This document shows, piece after piece, positions 10,647 through 21,710 of a DNA stretch of 64,000 bases. The DNA comes from Oncomelania hupensis (lineage: Eukaryota; Mollusca; Gastropoda; Littorinimorpha; Pomatiopsidae). Position 1 is the first letter of the stretch. Every line of letters begins with the position of its first letter. The position numbers and the translations under genes are program-made. A model generated the notes under the pieces. The model was not told where the DNA came from. It did not search any database and worked only from the letters and a program-made list of their open reading frames with translations. The DNA is taken from contig CM072527.1 of NCBI GenBank assembly GCA_036898135.1, forward strand, positions 28,785,055 through 28,849,054. Reading direction: 5' to 3'.

Positions 10647-11395
10647 TATATCAGAATCATATTATTTAGGGAAAGAATATTCGATATTCACTGCTGATAT
10701 TCACTGCGATATTAATGGCCTAAAGTATAGTTTCTAATTTTTTTGTGAGTATATTCAGCGTTTTTATGCGTAGATTCTATGTCAGTTTTACAAGCATTGA
10801 ATTCAGATAATAATGGTGAAAAACTAAAAAAAATTATTTTGGAAATTAATAATATTATTCACAGTTTGATAACTAATGCCACTCAGGTGAATTTTGTCTG
10901 AATTCCCTCATATAGTGGTTTCCTTTATTGGGTTGATCGGGCTGCAAATTATGGTGCTTCAAATATTAATTCTCAAACAATAAAAATAGTGTTTGTCTTC
11001 TAAAGAAATTCAAAACTCTATAGAGAATAAATTTGTAAAACAGATTAAATTTAATTGCAACTATAATAAACCTTGTGTAATTGCTACATCAATTTCAAGC
11101 ATGGCACATAGAATAACATTAAATTCAATTAAAATCAAATTTTCAAAAAATGTGAAATATATGTGGTGAATCTATTTCTCTTAATCGTATTATTTCAATG
11201 CAGTAATGTGCGTCCATTTTTGCCAACTGATCTTTCTGTTATCGATTCCATTGATAACATAATCTTTGATGTAAGCTCCAGTTGCTCAGTTTATGTAATT
11301 ATTTGTTTTATATGTATAGATGGATGTATGGTTCTGATTTGGATCGGAAGAGTCCACTGGACCTAAAGCAATAACCATGTAATGCAATGTAATCT
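10647..11395 (+). pseudogene. LINE-B RNase H region, C-terminus and 3' tail
   Basis: LINE-B continues after the Tc1 piece. Recognisable: ALNSDNNGEKLKKIILEIN (10794-10850) and QVNFV with IPSYSGF and VDRAANYGA (10886-10960), which is the C-terminal RNase H motif. A Cys-poor C-terminal stretch with FLPTDLSVIDSIDN follows (11218-11260). The element ends at the dispersed tail motif ATTTGGATCGGAAGAGTCCA near 11335 and a short ATGTA-type run. This ties the orphan tail motifs elsewhere to this LINE lineage. Confidence 0.65.
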
Positions 11396-11965
11396 GGTCT
11401 AAATGTGTGTGAATGCGTGCGTACGTGTTATCATCTCGATGAAGAAGATGGTAAAAAAAAAACCCAACTATCAGATTTAAAGAAGATTTTTCAAAAGGTT
11501 GCTGTAAAAGTTTGTTTGAATTTTTAAACCAGAGAGGGAAAAAGAGGGTTTGAACCCCACTTGTTTTACTGATGCCATTTTATTACATAATATGCTGTTT
11601 TACAGATTTTTTAAAAATACACTTCATAACGCTATGGAAATCCGTCATTTGCTAATAGATATCCGTATTTCTTGCGTCTTTAATTGAAAGCAGTAGGTGG
11701 TTGAAATTTAAAAAAGATATTCTTTAAAACATCAAAAAATTACAACCCTTCTTTTTTTAAAAAACACACTGCACTATGGTTGTAACATTATACGTCAATG
11801 TCCTTGGGAATAATCTTTTGTTTAACAAGATAGTCTCGAGTAAATAACGATAATGAATAGATACCAATCAGTTTACCAACATCTGAAAGTACATGTAATG
11901 TAATGTAATCTGGTCTAAATGTGTGTGAATGCGTGCGAACGTGTTATCATCTCGATGAAGAATAC
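11384..11965 (+). repeat. direct repeat pair
   Basis: A 60-65 bp sequence (GTCTAAATGTGTGTGAATGC, then GTTATCATCTCGATGAAGAA) occurs at about 11390-11450 and again at about 11898-11960 with two or three differences. The 450 bp between and the sequence on to 12600 show no recognisable gene. Confidence 0.7.
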
Positions 11966-12630
11966 AGATGAAGACTTCGAAACATAAGTGCCAACAATAT
12001 TTGTTCAGTTAATGTTCGAATTTTATGACAATCACTTTAAACCAAAGTACCCAAGCTAGAGTTTTATACATAGACAGATTCTTTAATATTAGACATCCCA
12101 CTAGAATCGAAATTAGAACATTACGACACAATCGACTATACTGATATTCACCCTTTGTACGGCAAAACAAACCAAAATAAAAATAGGTTTGATGAAAGAT
12201 CAAATGAACGGGAAAATAGAAGAACGCGTAGGATTGAGATCTAAGCAGTTTTGTATTCGTCATAGGTTTGGAACGATCCAAAAAGATAGCTCCTGACAAT
12301 TAAAAAAAACAAAACTTCTGTATCATCTATCACACCTACGTTAAATGCAAATCAGCTTTTGTTAAAGACAAGACATATAGCATAATGTTGATATTAAATT
12401 GGGGTGTGTAACAATTTGCATAGGGATAATAAGGCATGTTCAGAGACAGTTGTATCAATTGACTAATCCAATCGTACTGGTCGCACCCTCCCACCCTGCC
12501 ATCCTTACAAAACTCAAGATACAAGACCTTAAGGCGAAATCGAAAAACTGCAAGGGCAGCTGTAGGAAAGTGCGATCAGCGATTGTGTGTATGTAACACT
12601 ATCTGTGTGGGTTTCGTTGGTATAGACTCT

Positions 12631-12718
12631 GTGTGTGTGTGTGTGTTTGTATGTTTGTGTGTATGTAAGTATGTGTGTGCTTGTATGTTTGTGTGTGTGT
12701 GTGAGTGTGCGTGTGCAT
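12631..12718 (+). repeat. GT-rich microsatellite
   Basis: Imperfect (GT)n with interspersed ATGTTT and ATGTAA units. Confidence 0.9.
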
Positions 12719-13178
12719 TGCTTATTATTTGGACAAGGTGATTGTTACAAAGCTTCACAACAAACTATCAAGGTATCAGAACATAATCATCAGAACATAA
12801 TCAACACTCAATAAACAACACAAGTCTAATAATAGTTTTACCCAACGTGCTGTGCCACAAAATCTGCACACTGAGTATGCCAAGTTTGTTCATTTGCTTG
12901 CTTTAGTTTGTTAGTTTCGTTTTCTTTAGTATTTATATCACCGTAACTTCATTTCAAAATCAAAGATGTTTTCCGCATTCAGTCCATACCTGAATTTACT
13001 AATAGACATTTTGGCTATCAGCAATATATGATTCACACTCTGAACACTTTTCTGTTTTATGCTGTTAACATTGTATCCCAGTAAAATGTTTTCTTCAGTA
13101 AGAGTTACATTTTCACCGGTAAATACACCAGCTCCTGACAAAGTTGATTTATTCATAGCGGAGAAATATTTGTCAGAA

Positions 13179-13194
13179 AGAGACAGAGAGAGAG

Positions 13195-13267
<73 letters not shown>
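13179..13267 (+). repeat. (GA)n microsatellite
   Basis: Uninterrupted (AG)n from about 13197, preceded by imperfect AGAC units. The Arg/Glu-alternating open frame across it is a repeat artefact. The rest of 12719-13340 shows no gene. Confidence 0.95.
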
Positions 13268-13271
<4 letters not shown>

Positions 13272-13340
13272 TTGGACAATTTTATTGTTCATCACCATGT
13301 CTCACTCCTTCATTGTTACATAATTGTTCATTTTTTATGC

Positions 13341-15900
13341 ATTCTTTCCCCCGTTGGGGTGCCGGGGGTTTCAGTATAAATAGTATCCCCACTTTTAGGA
13401 AATTGAGGTCAGCACATCTTTTTCAATTGGAGTTGGAGTTAGCTCGGCTAACCTGATTTTACTCGGTGTAGCTTAACGAGGATACCCGCCTGGGCGTCCA
13501 AACGGTTTTTATTGTAAATATTACGTTTTTAGTTGAAGTTGCGTGGTATTTGAGGGTTTTATTACTGGATTACTGTGACCACCAATCGTCAAGACCAGAG
13601 TTGCGTCGTGCCCTCCTGCCGTTTTCACGGCAGAGGACCAGCACCAGGACTTCGCGGTTTTGTGGACAGCCGCTTCTCGGTGTCGGCCCGCTGAACAGTC
13701 ATTTGGAAACGGTTTGCGGTGCAGGTATTTGCTTGCCTTGTTGTACTGTTTGTTGGATTTGCTTCCCTGACGCTTGCGCATTTTATGTTCTATGCTTGCC
13801 ACTAGCGAATAGCTAGTTCGACGTTTGGGGGCGATTTTATTTGCAAGTTTTTTATTACTGCATGATTGTTGATTGTGGTTTGATTGTGGGTGTTTGTTTA
13901 TTATTTTATTGCCGGCTATTGCCGTGGCAGTTGTTTATTGTTATTTTATCTATTGCCATTGTTTAAATGAACTATGTCTGATATCGAGTCTTGTCCTGAG
14001 GCCGATGCTCCGGACCTTTTTTTCTCAGCATGAGCTTGATTCCAGTGACGCTGGTAGTGAACCCTCTGCTAGGGTTAAGCGTTCATCAAAGAAAGCCCAC
14101 AAGGTTTCTGATTTTGTCGGTCCCAAAGCGCCGGTTGCCGAGCTCTACGTTAAAAGAGCACCGGGATGCGCGCAAAGCACGTAAGTTGCTCGAGCGGCTC
14201 TCGGCTGCTGAATGTCCCCCAACTGGTGAGATTTCCAATGCTCCCACTGTACGGGCTTTGACGCCCATACCGAGGGATTTTCTCCCTGGGTCCCCTTCCC
14301 GCAAGAGGTCTAATCCTTATGCAGATAGGGATCCCAGATCCAAACGTAACCCGAAGTCCTCCGATGGCCACCAGGGCGCGGAAGTGCCCTTGGAGACGGC
14401 GGGGAAAAAGACTTCTAAGAAATCCTCTGCCCGAAGGAATCCTCAGTCCCGGTGACGGTCGCTGATAGTGGTGAGCCGCATGTAGAGGGTTGTTGTCCTG
14501 GTGATCCCATGGATGTTGGCCCCCCCCCCCCCCCCCCCTGTCGTTGACGCTTCTTTGGGTGTTTTCTCCTCGCCTGTTCCCGTTTCTGGAGTGACTGTTT
14601 TGACTCAAGGGGGTCCTGCATCCGTGTCGCAGGTTGCAGGTGATGTGCCCCGTTCGCAGGGGTCTGTTGGCCCACCATCGGGCAAGTCCGTTTCTTATGC
14701 TGACAAAGCTCATATGGGCGTTCCGGCGGGTGGCCCGCGTAGGTTGGGAAGAACTACCGCACCCAGGGTGTGTAGAGATTGTAGATTTCCCCGTCGTTAT
14801 TCATGAGGTTCTGAACGCAAGAAGAATCCCCTCTGGCGACTGGCTTATTGCTTGTAAATCGGCGCGACAGCAGGGCGCCCGTTTCGGCGTTCTGACCTTA
14901 GCGGCATACCAATCTCGACTACTATTCCAAAGGCAATCAATCAATCAATCAATCTTTAATTTAATGTCTGTTCACACATTAGACATTATTCCAAAGGCCA
15001 CTACGGTGGGAGTGATCAGAGGACTGCCGAATCTGGGTGATGATGCGACCTTCTTTGGACAAATCAAAGGCGACCTCTTTAAACAGGGCTACCCCGTTGC
15101 TTCGGTGGTGCGACTGCCCATGTCGGGTGGAGTTCAGTCTAGTTGCCTTAAGGTGACTTTCGATCTCAAGGAATTACCCAGCGTTGTGATGCTGGGGTTG
15201 ACCAGGTACAGGGTGGATCCATACGCGGCTCCAGCGCTTCGTTGCACCGAGTGTCAGCTGCTAGGGCATGGGCGGCGGCAGTGTCGCAGAGAAAAGGACA
15301 GGTGCGCAAGGTGTGGCAAAGACCACCAGACAGCCAAGTGTTTCGGCGGCTTGGGGCGGATGCCCCGAATATGAAGTTAGGCGAGATGCTAATAGACTAC
15401 GTGGAGCTACCTATATGCCATTTTCTAGGGCAGTTGCGGAAGCGCGTGCCAATGGGCGAGGAGGTGTGGTGAATCTGCGCCAGCTGAGGTCCAGTCTTGC
15501 TGTCATACCCCGGTGGCGCCTGTGGTTTCTTTCTGTGCTTCTCTTGCCTCCCATTCTGCCACGGCTTCTGGGCGTGCTGCTCCGGTTCAGTCGGTGCCCC
15601 TCAAGGCGACCGCGGTTTGTTTGTCTGGTCGCTCCTCTCGGGATCCGCGTCTTCCCCCGCGAACGGACGTTCCTGGTCCAAGCCTGGACGGAGGGGTGGA
15701 TGATTCTGGCTCCGTGGCCCCGGCGCCTGGGCGGACTCGGGTCTCCGTGCAGAGGGTTGGTAGTGCGGGGTTTCCTGTTGGTACGGCGACACGGGTGGTT
15801 GGGTCGAGGTGGCCCGGCCGTCGACTTGCTTTTGCCCTTGCTTCGCGGACTCCAGGACATGGAGGAGACCCTTTCCCGGGGTCTTGCCGACTTGCCTGAT
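13341..15900 (+). pseudogene. LINE-C 5' region and ORF1 (gag-like, zinc knuckles)
   Basis: A GC-rich leader (13341-14000) precedes a shifted ORF1. The N-terminal part is basic and Ser/Pro-rich (about 14030-14455). The central RNA-binding-like part (14820-15230) includes PKATTVGVIRGLP and VASVVRLPMSGG. Two CCHC-type knuckles follow: CTECQLLGHGRRQCRR and CARCGKDHQTAKC (15245-15345). A Pro/Ser-rich tail continues to about 15899. The homologous ORF1 at 49850-52793 (minus) aligns throughout. Breaks include an 18-base C run at 14520-14537, a 53-bp insertion at 14935-14987 and a shift after the knuckles. RNase H downstream makes it I/Jockey-type. Confidence 0.75.
14935..14987 (-). repeat. 53-bp retroposon tail insertion with 12-bp TSD
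   Basis: Minus-strand tail ending in a (GATT)n run, bounded by the perfect direct repeat TATTCCAAAGGC at 14923-14934 and 14987-14998. Removing the insertion and one repeat reconnects the LINE-C ORF1 frame, which is the evidence that it inserted later. One of the shortest retroposon insertions in the window. Confidence 0.8.
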
Positions 15901-16039
15901 CAGCATGGGTCTACGCCTGTCATGATTAATACACTGTTTACTATCCTTAAGACCTTACTCGCGAATGAGAGGTCTGCCGCTTGGTCGTCTGCTGATCTGC
16001 TTGTTTCGGTGGTGGCTGTTGTCTTGGCTGATCATGGGG

Positions 16040-16110
16040 CCGGACGTTTTGGGGGTGCTGCAGTGGAACTGTAGATCGGTGGTATCTTTTAATGATTCGT
16101 TACCCAGTTT
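16040..16110 (+). pseudogene. LINE-C ORF2, endonuclease N-terminus
   Basis: The stretch encoding VLGVLQWNCRSVVS (16048-16089) is the N-terminal endonuclease motif with the catalytic Asn. The domain is cut at about 16111 by a DNA transposon and resumes at about 17403. Confidence 0.7.
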
Positions 16111-17402
16111 GGGGCCCAGGGCCCGTGTGCATAAGAGTACTTATTTCCCTTGCTTAAATCGCCTTGCTTAAGCCTAAGATTTGCTCAGCTAAGCTCATGC
16201 TTAATCCGACAGGCCAGCGGTGTGCACAAGGCTACTTAACGGTTTGCTTAGCTGAGAAGTAGGTTAAGCCCGTCTATTTTTATTGTACGTGGTTCGTGGC
16301 GGAAACGTGCGTACATTGACCAATGAAAAAGCGCGCTCGCATTTTTTGCAACGAGTCCAAGTGCAAGTAGGCCGGCCTATGGCGGAGAGTGGGAAAGTGA
16401 AAGTGAGTATAAAGAAAGATAGATCAGTGAACTGGAGCGACGTTGAGATCCGTTGTCTAATCACTTATGTCGGAGAAAAAAAGAACATGCTGTTTGGATC
16501 TTTGTCACCAACGTGTGCACAGCCAACAAGAAAAACGAACTGTGGCAGAAAATAACTTAGGCAGTCAGTGCTCGCGGTTCCTGCGTCCGGGAATGGGACA
16601 AAGTGAGAAAAAAAGTAGAGAGTAGTGAAACAGATATGAAATGATGCTGTTCAATTTTTCACTGACCTCTGCCTCTTCAAAATTCATTATTACTGTCGTT
16701 TTCACAAACAAAATGCGAAGATCTAAGACGTTGGTCTTCCCTGTGCTACAAGTGCACAAGGAATGACGCCATTATTAATATTACGTATTGATAATGACGT
16801 ATTATTTTTAATCATGACTAATAATACAAAACTCAGATCTGTTTTTATGTAGCTTCTAATAAGAAACAGAAGCGAATGCCTATGGGAAGTGATGGGTGGA
16901 GCCATCAGTTGTATGATAGGTGGCAAACTTCCCTTGCGAGACACTGGGTGATCGCTTATGTTATTATGTTAATCTGATGAATAAACATTGATGCAACAAC
17001 AACAACGCTGTCGTCAGCAATGATTTCACATATGTAAACAATTTGATCACGTTTGAAGCGATTATTACGCTGATACAGATCAAAATCATCATAAGTATCG
17101 AACGGATTCTGACGATCCCGAAAAACTCGTTCTCTCCTCATCTCACATCGAAACACTATTCTTCACATCGCCATAATGATATTGGCACTCTTTAGTGGAG
17201 GAAATCATTAAAAGCCAAGTTAAGTCGTCTTTCTCAGCTAAGCAATGGTTTATGCCAAGGGGGTACCAGTCTTAAAGTTGAGCAAGAAATCTTATGCTTA
17301 GCGGACTTAAGTTCGCTCATGCACACGGAGAGTTCAAACTTCAGCTTGAGTAAGCGAACTTAAGCTTAAGTTGCCCATTAAGATTCTTCATGCACAGGTT
17401 AC
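16111..17402 (+). mobile_element. Harbinger-like DNA transposon, non-autonomous
   Basis: An insertion of about 1.3 kb that splits the LINE-C endonuclease. Its ends are imperfect inverted repeats: CCGTGTGCATAAG near 16123 and, reversed, ACCTGTGCATGAAG ending near 17400. Subterminal regions on both sides are rich in inverted GCTTAAG/CTTAAGC motifs. It encodes a Myb/SANT-like protein but no DDE transposase that I can recognise. Exact edges and the target duplication are uncertain. A short (CAA)n retroposon tail lies inside at 16961-17008. Confidence 0.65.
16283..16555 (+). CDS. Myb/SANT-like DNA-binding protein of a Harbinger-type transposon (partial)
   Basis: A 90-residue open frame. The stretch from residue 50 (NWSDVEIRCLITYVGEKKN) resembles the first helices of Myb/SANT-like domains of the NAIF1/Harbinger accessory type, where Trp and an acidic-x-x-Leu pattern recur. 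In autonomous Harbinger elements this protein works beside the transposase, bringing it to the inverted repeats. Only the first half of the domain is here; the frame ends early at NCGRK, and the rest is lost or out of frame. The preceding basic region (residues 1-49) is not recognised. Function is inferred from family resemblance plus its position between transposon ends. Whether it is expressed is unknown. Confidence 0.5.
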   Translation: MYVVRGGNVRTLTNEKARSHFLQRVQVQVGRPMAESGKVKVSIKKDRSVNWSDVEIRCLITYVGEKKNMLFGSLSPTCAQPTRKTNCGRK

Positions 17403-18093
17403 GGGAGTTCCAGGTGCTTTGCCTACAGTCTCTTAATTGCAAGCGCGACCGTTTGCCCGTTATAGAGGGCTTCCACTATCCCCCGCTTTATACCAACAGA
17501 CGAAAACGATAAAATCTATGTGGCCACTTATGTGCGTTTGGGTCTGCAGGGTCCGGTTGATGAGGGCGATGGTGGAGGGTTTACATCGGCTCTGAGGGTG
17601 ACGTTAGATACCTCCCCTCCTACTGAGTTAAATATCCTTAATTATTATAACCCTGTGGGCTGTATGGATTTTTCTTGGCTGACTCCAGTGGTGGCGGGGG
17701 GGGGGGGGGGGATCCTGGTTGGTACTGGGAGATTTTAATAAGAGGGATAGTATGTGGGACGTAGGATGGTCAAGGACCTCGCCTGGGATACATGCTGTTT
17801 TTTTCTGAATCTGACCTTGTAAAATTGAATGATGGCTCCGCCAACAGAGTTCCCGATATAGTTGGCCACTCGAGAACGGCTACCGATCTTAGCCTTGTGA
17901 GCTCGGCTGTCGCCCCTGTTACCTCATGGTCGGTTTTCAACGATCCCCCTTTTTTTTTTTTTTCAGATCATCTCCCAATTAAGATGTGGTACTGATTCGG
18001 CTCTTGGCAGTCCGCTGGACCCTATAAGCACTGAGTATCTATCTATCTAACAGAAGGCAGAGTCTATCGGACCTGTGGACTAATATCAGAAAG
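17403..18093 (+). pseudogene. LINE-C ORF2, endonuclease C-terminal part
   Basis: Resumes the endonuclease: VLCLQSLNCKRDRLPV then GFHYPPLYTNRRKR (17415-17505), and VATYVRLGL (17520-17547). A 16-base G run at 17696-17711 shifts the frame directly before the LVLGDFNKRDSMWDVGW segment (17722-17775) that carries the catalytic Asp and Asn. FSDHLPIKMW (17962-17991) holds the terminal SDH motif. Immediately afterwards a 59-bp retroposon tail (17992-18050) is inserted. All catalytic motifs survive at the codon level but never in one frame. Confidence 0.75.
17992..18050 (+). repeat. dispersed LINE-tail motif with (ATCT)n
   Basis: CTGATTCGGCTCTTGGCAGT plus CCGCTGGACC and a short (ATCT)n tail, inserted in the LINE-C endonuclease straight after the SDH motif. 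Confidence 0.7.
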
Positions 18094-19440
18094 TTGAGAG
18101 GAAGATATCGTCCTATGGCCGCTAATCTAACGGATGGGGTGACCGTCTTTTTCACAGAGCGTGAGAAGGCCACTGCCTTTTTGGATCAGTTTCTGACTGC
18201 TGGAACGGTGTTGCCTCCGGTAGAGGTGGAGAGAAGGGCGGAGCGTGAGACTTCATTTGGCCAGCTGCTGGACCTGGGGGAGGAGCGGCCAATTCCTATT
18301 ACTGATGTAGAGTTTGCACGGGCCCTTAGTGCATGTAATACGGGCAAGGGACGCGGTCTCATGGTTAAGAAGGCCCCGGTGGCCTTTAAACAACAAGTTC
18401 TAAAATGTTTCAATATTTGTTACAGAACAGGTACTATCACCAACGCATGGCGGACGTCTACTGTCATCCCAATACCCAAGCCACATAAGCTTAAACAAAA
18501 CATCTCTAGTTACAGGCCAATTGCCCTCACTTCCCACCTCTGTAAGATCTATGAGAGGATACTTAAGGCTAGGTTGGAGCATTTTTGCGATAAGAACGGA
18601 GTCGTTCCCAGCTCCCAGGCGGGCTTTCGGCGTGGGCGTTCTATTACCAACCACTTGGTACGGCTTAACGAGCATTTGCGTAGTGCGCATGCACGTCGTC
18701 GCACTGTATTTGCTTGTTTTTTTGACGTGGCCAAGGCGTTTGATATGGTATGGCATGCAAGCCTGGTGGAGAGGCTTTGACTGTTAGGCCTAGATTACGC
18801 CCTTGCTTCACTTTATCAATTCCTTTCTTAGAGATAGAACAATTAGAGTGCGCTGGGATGGGTATACTACACATTGTGGGACGCTCTCTATGGGGGTCCC
18901 GCAAGGCTCACCTTTGTTGTTTACTATAGCCACTGCCGAAGTTACCTCCGGCTGCTCACCTAAATCTGTCGCAGTTACGTACGCAGATGATATTTTGGTT
19001 TGGAGAACAACGCTTTGTCGACGGATTGGGAGAGAGCAAGTATATTTCGTTAAGGACCATGCTGATTTTCAGGAAGATGTAGACTCCATTGTAGCGGCTT
19101 TGGCAGCTGTAGGTCTTCGTTTGTCACCCGGCAAAACTGTTTTTATTCCTTTCTCTCGTAGATGGAACGACGAATTTCTAAATTTCCCTTTGACGGTGGA
19201 TGGGGTTAGCATTGTGCCGGCCAGGGAAGTTCGTTATTTGGGAATCCTTTTCCGGCAGAATGGTAGTTTTGGTCCACAGATCGATAGGAATATATATTCT
19301 GCCTACTCGGCTTCCAGAGTGATTCGTGCTATACGCAGGGAGGCCTGGGACCGGGGATGCCATTACTCTTTACCACTCTTTGTATGTATGTATGTGTTTC
19401 AGTTTATAGTCCCCTCTCTTCCCGATAAGGATTTACCACT
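18094..19440 (+). pseudogene. LINE-C ORF2, reverse transcriptase
   Basis: The RT domain is well preserved. First frame 18094-18780: WRTSTVIPIPKPHK (18448-18489), SSYRPIALTSHLCKIYERIL (18507-18566), QAGFRRGRSITNHLVRL (18616-18666) and CFFDVAKAFDMVWH with the first catalytic Asp (18715-18756). After a stop, the second frame 18803-19468 holds SMGVPQGSPLLF (18887-18922), the active site TYADDILVW (18975-19001) and a thumb with LRLSPGKT and VRYLGILFRQNG. Two frames separated by one break around 18780 would be needed for a full domain. The related fragment at 52799-53110 is colinear with 18370-18670. Confidence 0.85.
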
Positions 19441-20017
19441 CTTTGGTTGGGGCCGAGCTTTTTTATGATATTATATCCGAGCACCAGTTGAGTAGGTTAG
19501 TTGGAGTTGAGTGTGCCATCCTTAGGGGCTTGTTGGGGTCGCCTCGATCTGTTCCCACAAGAAACGTTTACCAACTGTCAGGTGTATTACCGCTATGGCT
19601 TCAGGTTACACCGGGTATTTATGTAGGGCCCGTAGGGTTACCAACTCCACAGATCAGGAGCTGTTTTATTCTTTTAACCCCCCCCCCCCCCACCCCCCGG
19701 GGTGTTCGCCAGCTGCCAGGGATTGTGGCATCCATGGAACCGCTGTTGAGGGATGTAGTGGGGTCAAATAGGTGTTTTGAGCGGGTTCCGGAGGTCTTGG
19801 GTTTTGATGGTCTTACTAGGGACGCTAACTTGCCCCTTATTACACAATTATCTAAGGAGCGGGTGGCAGGGCTGAGTGGGACTCTGAAGGTATTTACTGA
19901 TGGATCCGTTGGGGAGGATGGTGTGGCGGGATGTGGGTTCGGTGATTGGTCGTTTGGTGCCCCGCCCGGGTCGTCTACTTTGACCGTAGAAATGCGTCAG
20001 TCCCTGTTTGCGCTTGC
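19441..20017 (+). pseudogene. LINE-C ORF2, connection and RNase H domain (cut off)
   Basis: The region after the thumb runs to an RNase H start: LKVFTDGSVGEDGVAGCGFG (19885-19944) with the first catalytic Asp, then SSTLTVEMRQSLFALA (19969-20016) where the catalytic Glu lies. The domain stops there; the last RNase H motif, the C-terminal zinc region and any 3' tail are absent, and the acceptor site of the HRG1 exon follows about 40 bp later. A C-rich run at 19678-19697 shifts the frame. LINEs normally lose their 5' ends, so a missing 3' end implies a later deletion. Confidence 0.75.
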
Positions 20018-20057
20018 AAGGTCCGATCTACCACATTATTTATCCTTTATGTTGCAG

Positions 20058-20225
20058 GCGTAGCTGCGTCTTACATGTTGTACATCCATGTGATGTACGC
20101 GAAGAAGCAGTATGAAGGGGACCCACAGTACCTGAGGTGTTCCATGTACTGTGGCTGTTTTTTCCAGTTGCTAGGCCTCTGTTCTTTTGTCGTCTACATT
20201 GTTCTAGCAGTCCATGATAACCAGG
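20058..20225 (+). CDS. SLC48A1: SLC48A1/HRG1-like haem transporter, internal exon
   Basis: Exon of a host gene homologous to the four-pass membrane haem transporter HRG1, which moves haem out of endolysosomes into the cytosol. It is 168 bp, preceded by a good acceptor (CTTTATGTTGCAG) and followed by a donor (CAGG|GTGGGT). Both junctions are phase 1. The 56 codons cover TM2 and TM3: YMLYIHVMYAKKQYEGD, with IHVMY matching the conserved THVMY that holds the haem-coordinating His, a Cys-rich loop, then GLCSFVVYIVLAVHDNQ. The upstream exon with TM1 was not found in this window. The codon split at its end (G|GT) joins exactly with the exon at 38657. Identification rests on protein resemblance recalled from the family; exon joining is read directly. 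Confidence 0.85.
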
Positions 20226-20239
20226 GTGGGTATTTCTTT

Positions 20240-20640
20240 AATTTATTTATTCTTATATAGCACTTTTCCAGAAGAGTCCGCTGGACCTAAAGCAATAACC
20301 ATGTAATGTAGCTCAAGAGCTGCATGCTCAAGGCACTAACTGATGCAGGCTCTAACTCAAGCTGTCAAGCTGGTGGCGCCCATTTGAAGCCTTTGGGCGC
20401 ATTTGTCTGATGCCCAGACAACGGAGAACAATCATGGGCAACCGTGTTATGATAGAGAATGGACCTAGTGCTTACTGCTTACCTTTGTGTAGCGGGCACT
20501 CACCCATCAGGATCTATGTGCCATGGAATGCGTGGCTGCATACATTAGATCTCGGTTTATACTAATCCGATGGAGTAGAAGTGCAGTGTCAGTTGTTTAT
20601 TTGCCATCACCGGGCTTTGGCGATGGCTTAACATTCAAAT
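20240..20640 (-). repeat. decayed tRNA-SINE body with LINE-tail motif
   Basis: The 20330-20590 part matches, with many substitutions, the SINE body at 1159-1520 (for example the GGGCACTCACCCATCAGGAT stretch at 20496-20515). At its left a copy of the dispersed tail motif (GAAGAGTCCGCTGGACCTAA, 20271-20290) is spliced in. It lies just inside the HRG1 intron. Confidence 0.65.
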
Positions 20641-20823
20641 CTTCCTATGGGCGCAGGTGTCTCAGGGTCATTTTTTCTGGAGTGATTTGGTTAAAGTTTT
20701 GTTTTTACTTAGACATTACCGGTGCAATAAACATTACCTGTGCAATAAATATCAATCTTATGCCATTCGAGTGCAATACTTTTTAAATTTTTAAAATAGC
20801 CCAAAGCATTGTTTATCAGGCAC

Positions 20824-20893
20824 TGTGGTCTAATTTGGGAGTGCTTTGGTTTGCGGATCTGAAGGTCCCGTGTTCGAGCCCTGTCGCAAATCT
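20824..20893 (+). repeat. tRNA-derived SINE head
   Basis: GTGGTCTAATTTGGGAGTGC followed by TTTGGTTTGCGGATCTGAAG and a B-box-like GTGTTCGAGCCC. Colinear with the head of the SINE at 1530-1600 (reversed). It lacks a proper acceptor stem, so it is not a tRNA gene. The flanking sequence up to 21540 shows no gene. Confidence 0.6.
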
Positions 20894-21540
20894 GGTGTTA
20901 CTGGGTGATCACTACTGATGAAGGACTTACTTGACTTTCATGACTTACCCCAGAACGTGGTTTAATTTCAATTAAAAAAAAACTAAGGTACACCATTTCT
21001 TTCCAACACTTCACAAACACATAACACGTTTTTCCAAGTTCGATTATTTTATTATATTCCGTTATTTTTTCTTCGAAATCGGAACGATAATTTGGCAATA
21101 CTTTCCGTCGTGGTTACCGAAATAAAGTTCGTATCACTTAACTTAGTAGTCGTTGGCAAATGAAGAAATCGGATTTAAGTTGAGCTGGTGGAAAAGTTCA
21201 TCAGAGCTGGAACTTGACGTCGATGTCGCCGTTAGATCTAATGGTTGTCCGTGACCCACCAGTGACTTCTGTACCCCTCGTTGACGTACAGTTCCATCGT
21301 AGAATCAGTCACCCCAATGAACAAGACTTCAGAGAAGAATCCAGTACAGTCTCGAAGATGAGATCGTCACGGAAACCCAAGACGAATAAAACCACAAAAA
21401 CACCTGCCGAACAAAACTAGTCTTAGATATTTGCATGAAAATTATTTTCTTATAAACTTAAACTCCTCCAGGTCCGGCTCTGCTAGGAAAAACACATTAT
21501 GATTAATCAACACATCAGTCCCCTGAAAACCAACTTGCAT

Positions 21541-21710
21541 TCAGATGAACCAACTATCTTTCTCTGGAAAACAAATGCATTCAATGAACAAACTATCTCA
21601 CTTCTCTGGAAAACAAATGCATTCAATGAACAAACTATTTTTCTCCTCTGGAAACTACATATATTCAATGAACAAATTATCACACTCATCAATCTTCTTG
21701 GGAAATTATC
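21541..21710 (+). repeat. minisatellite, about 3.5 units of 40-50 bp
   Basis: Tandem units containing CTCTGGAAAACAAATGCATT then CAATGAACAAACTATCT. The last units are diverged. The short ORF across it simply translates the repeat. Confidence 0.85.

Noticed and set aside
13059..13379. Frame with a long Arg-Glu repeat
   Set aside because: Translation of the (GA)n microsatellite.
15268..16074. 268-residue plus-strand frame, and minus-strand frames at 15411-15906
   Set aside because: Only the first part is a shifted continuation of LINE-C ORF1; the remainder and the antisense frames have the composition of GC-rich shadow ORFs.
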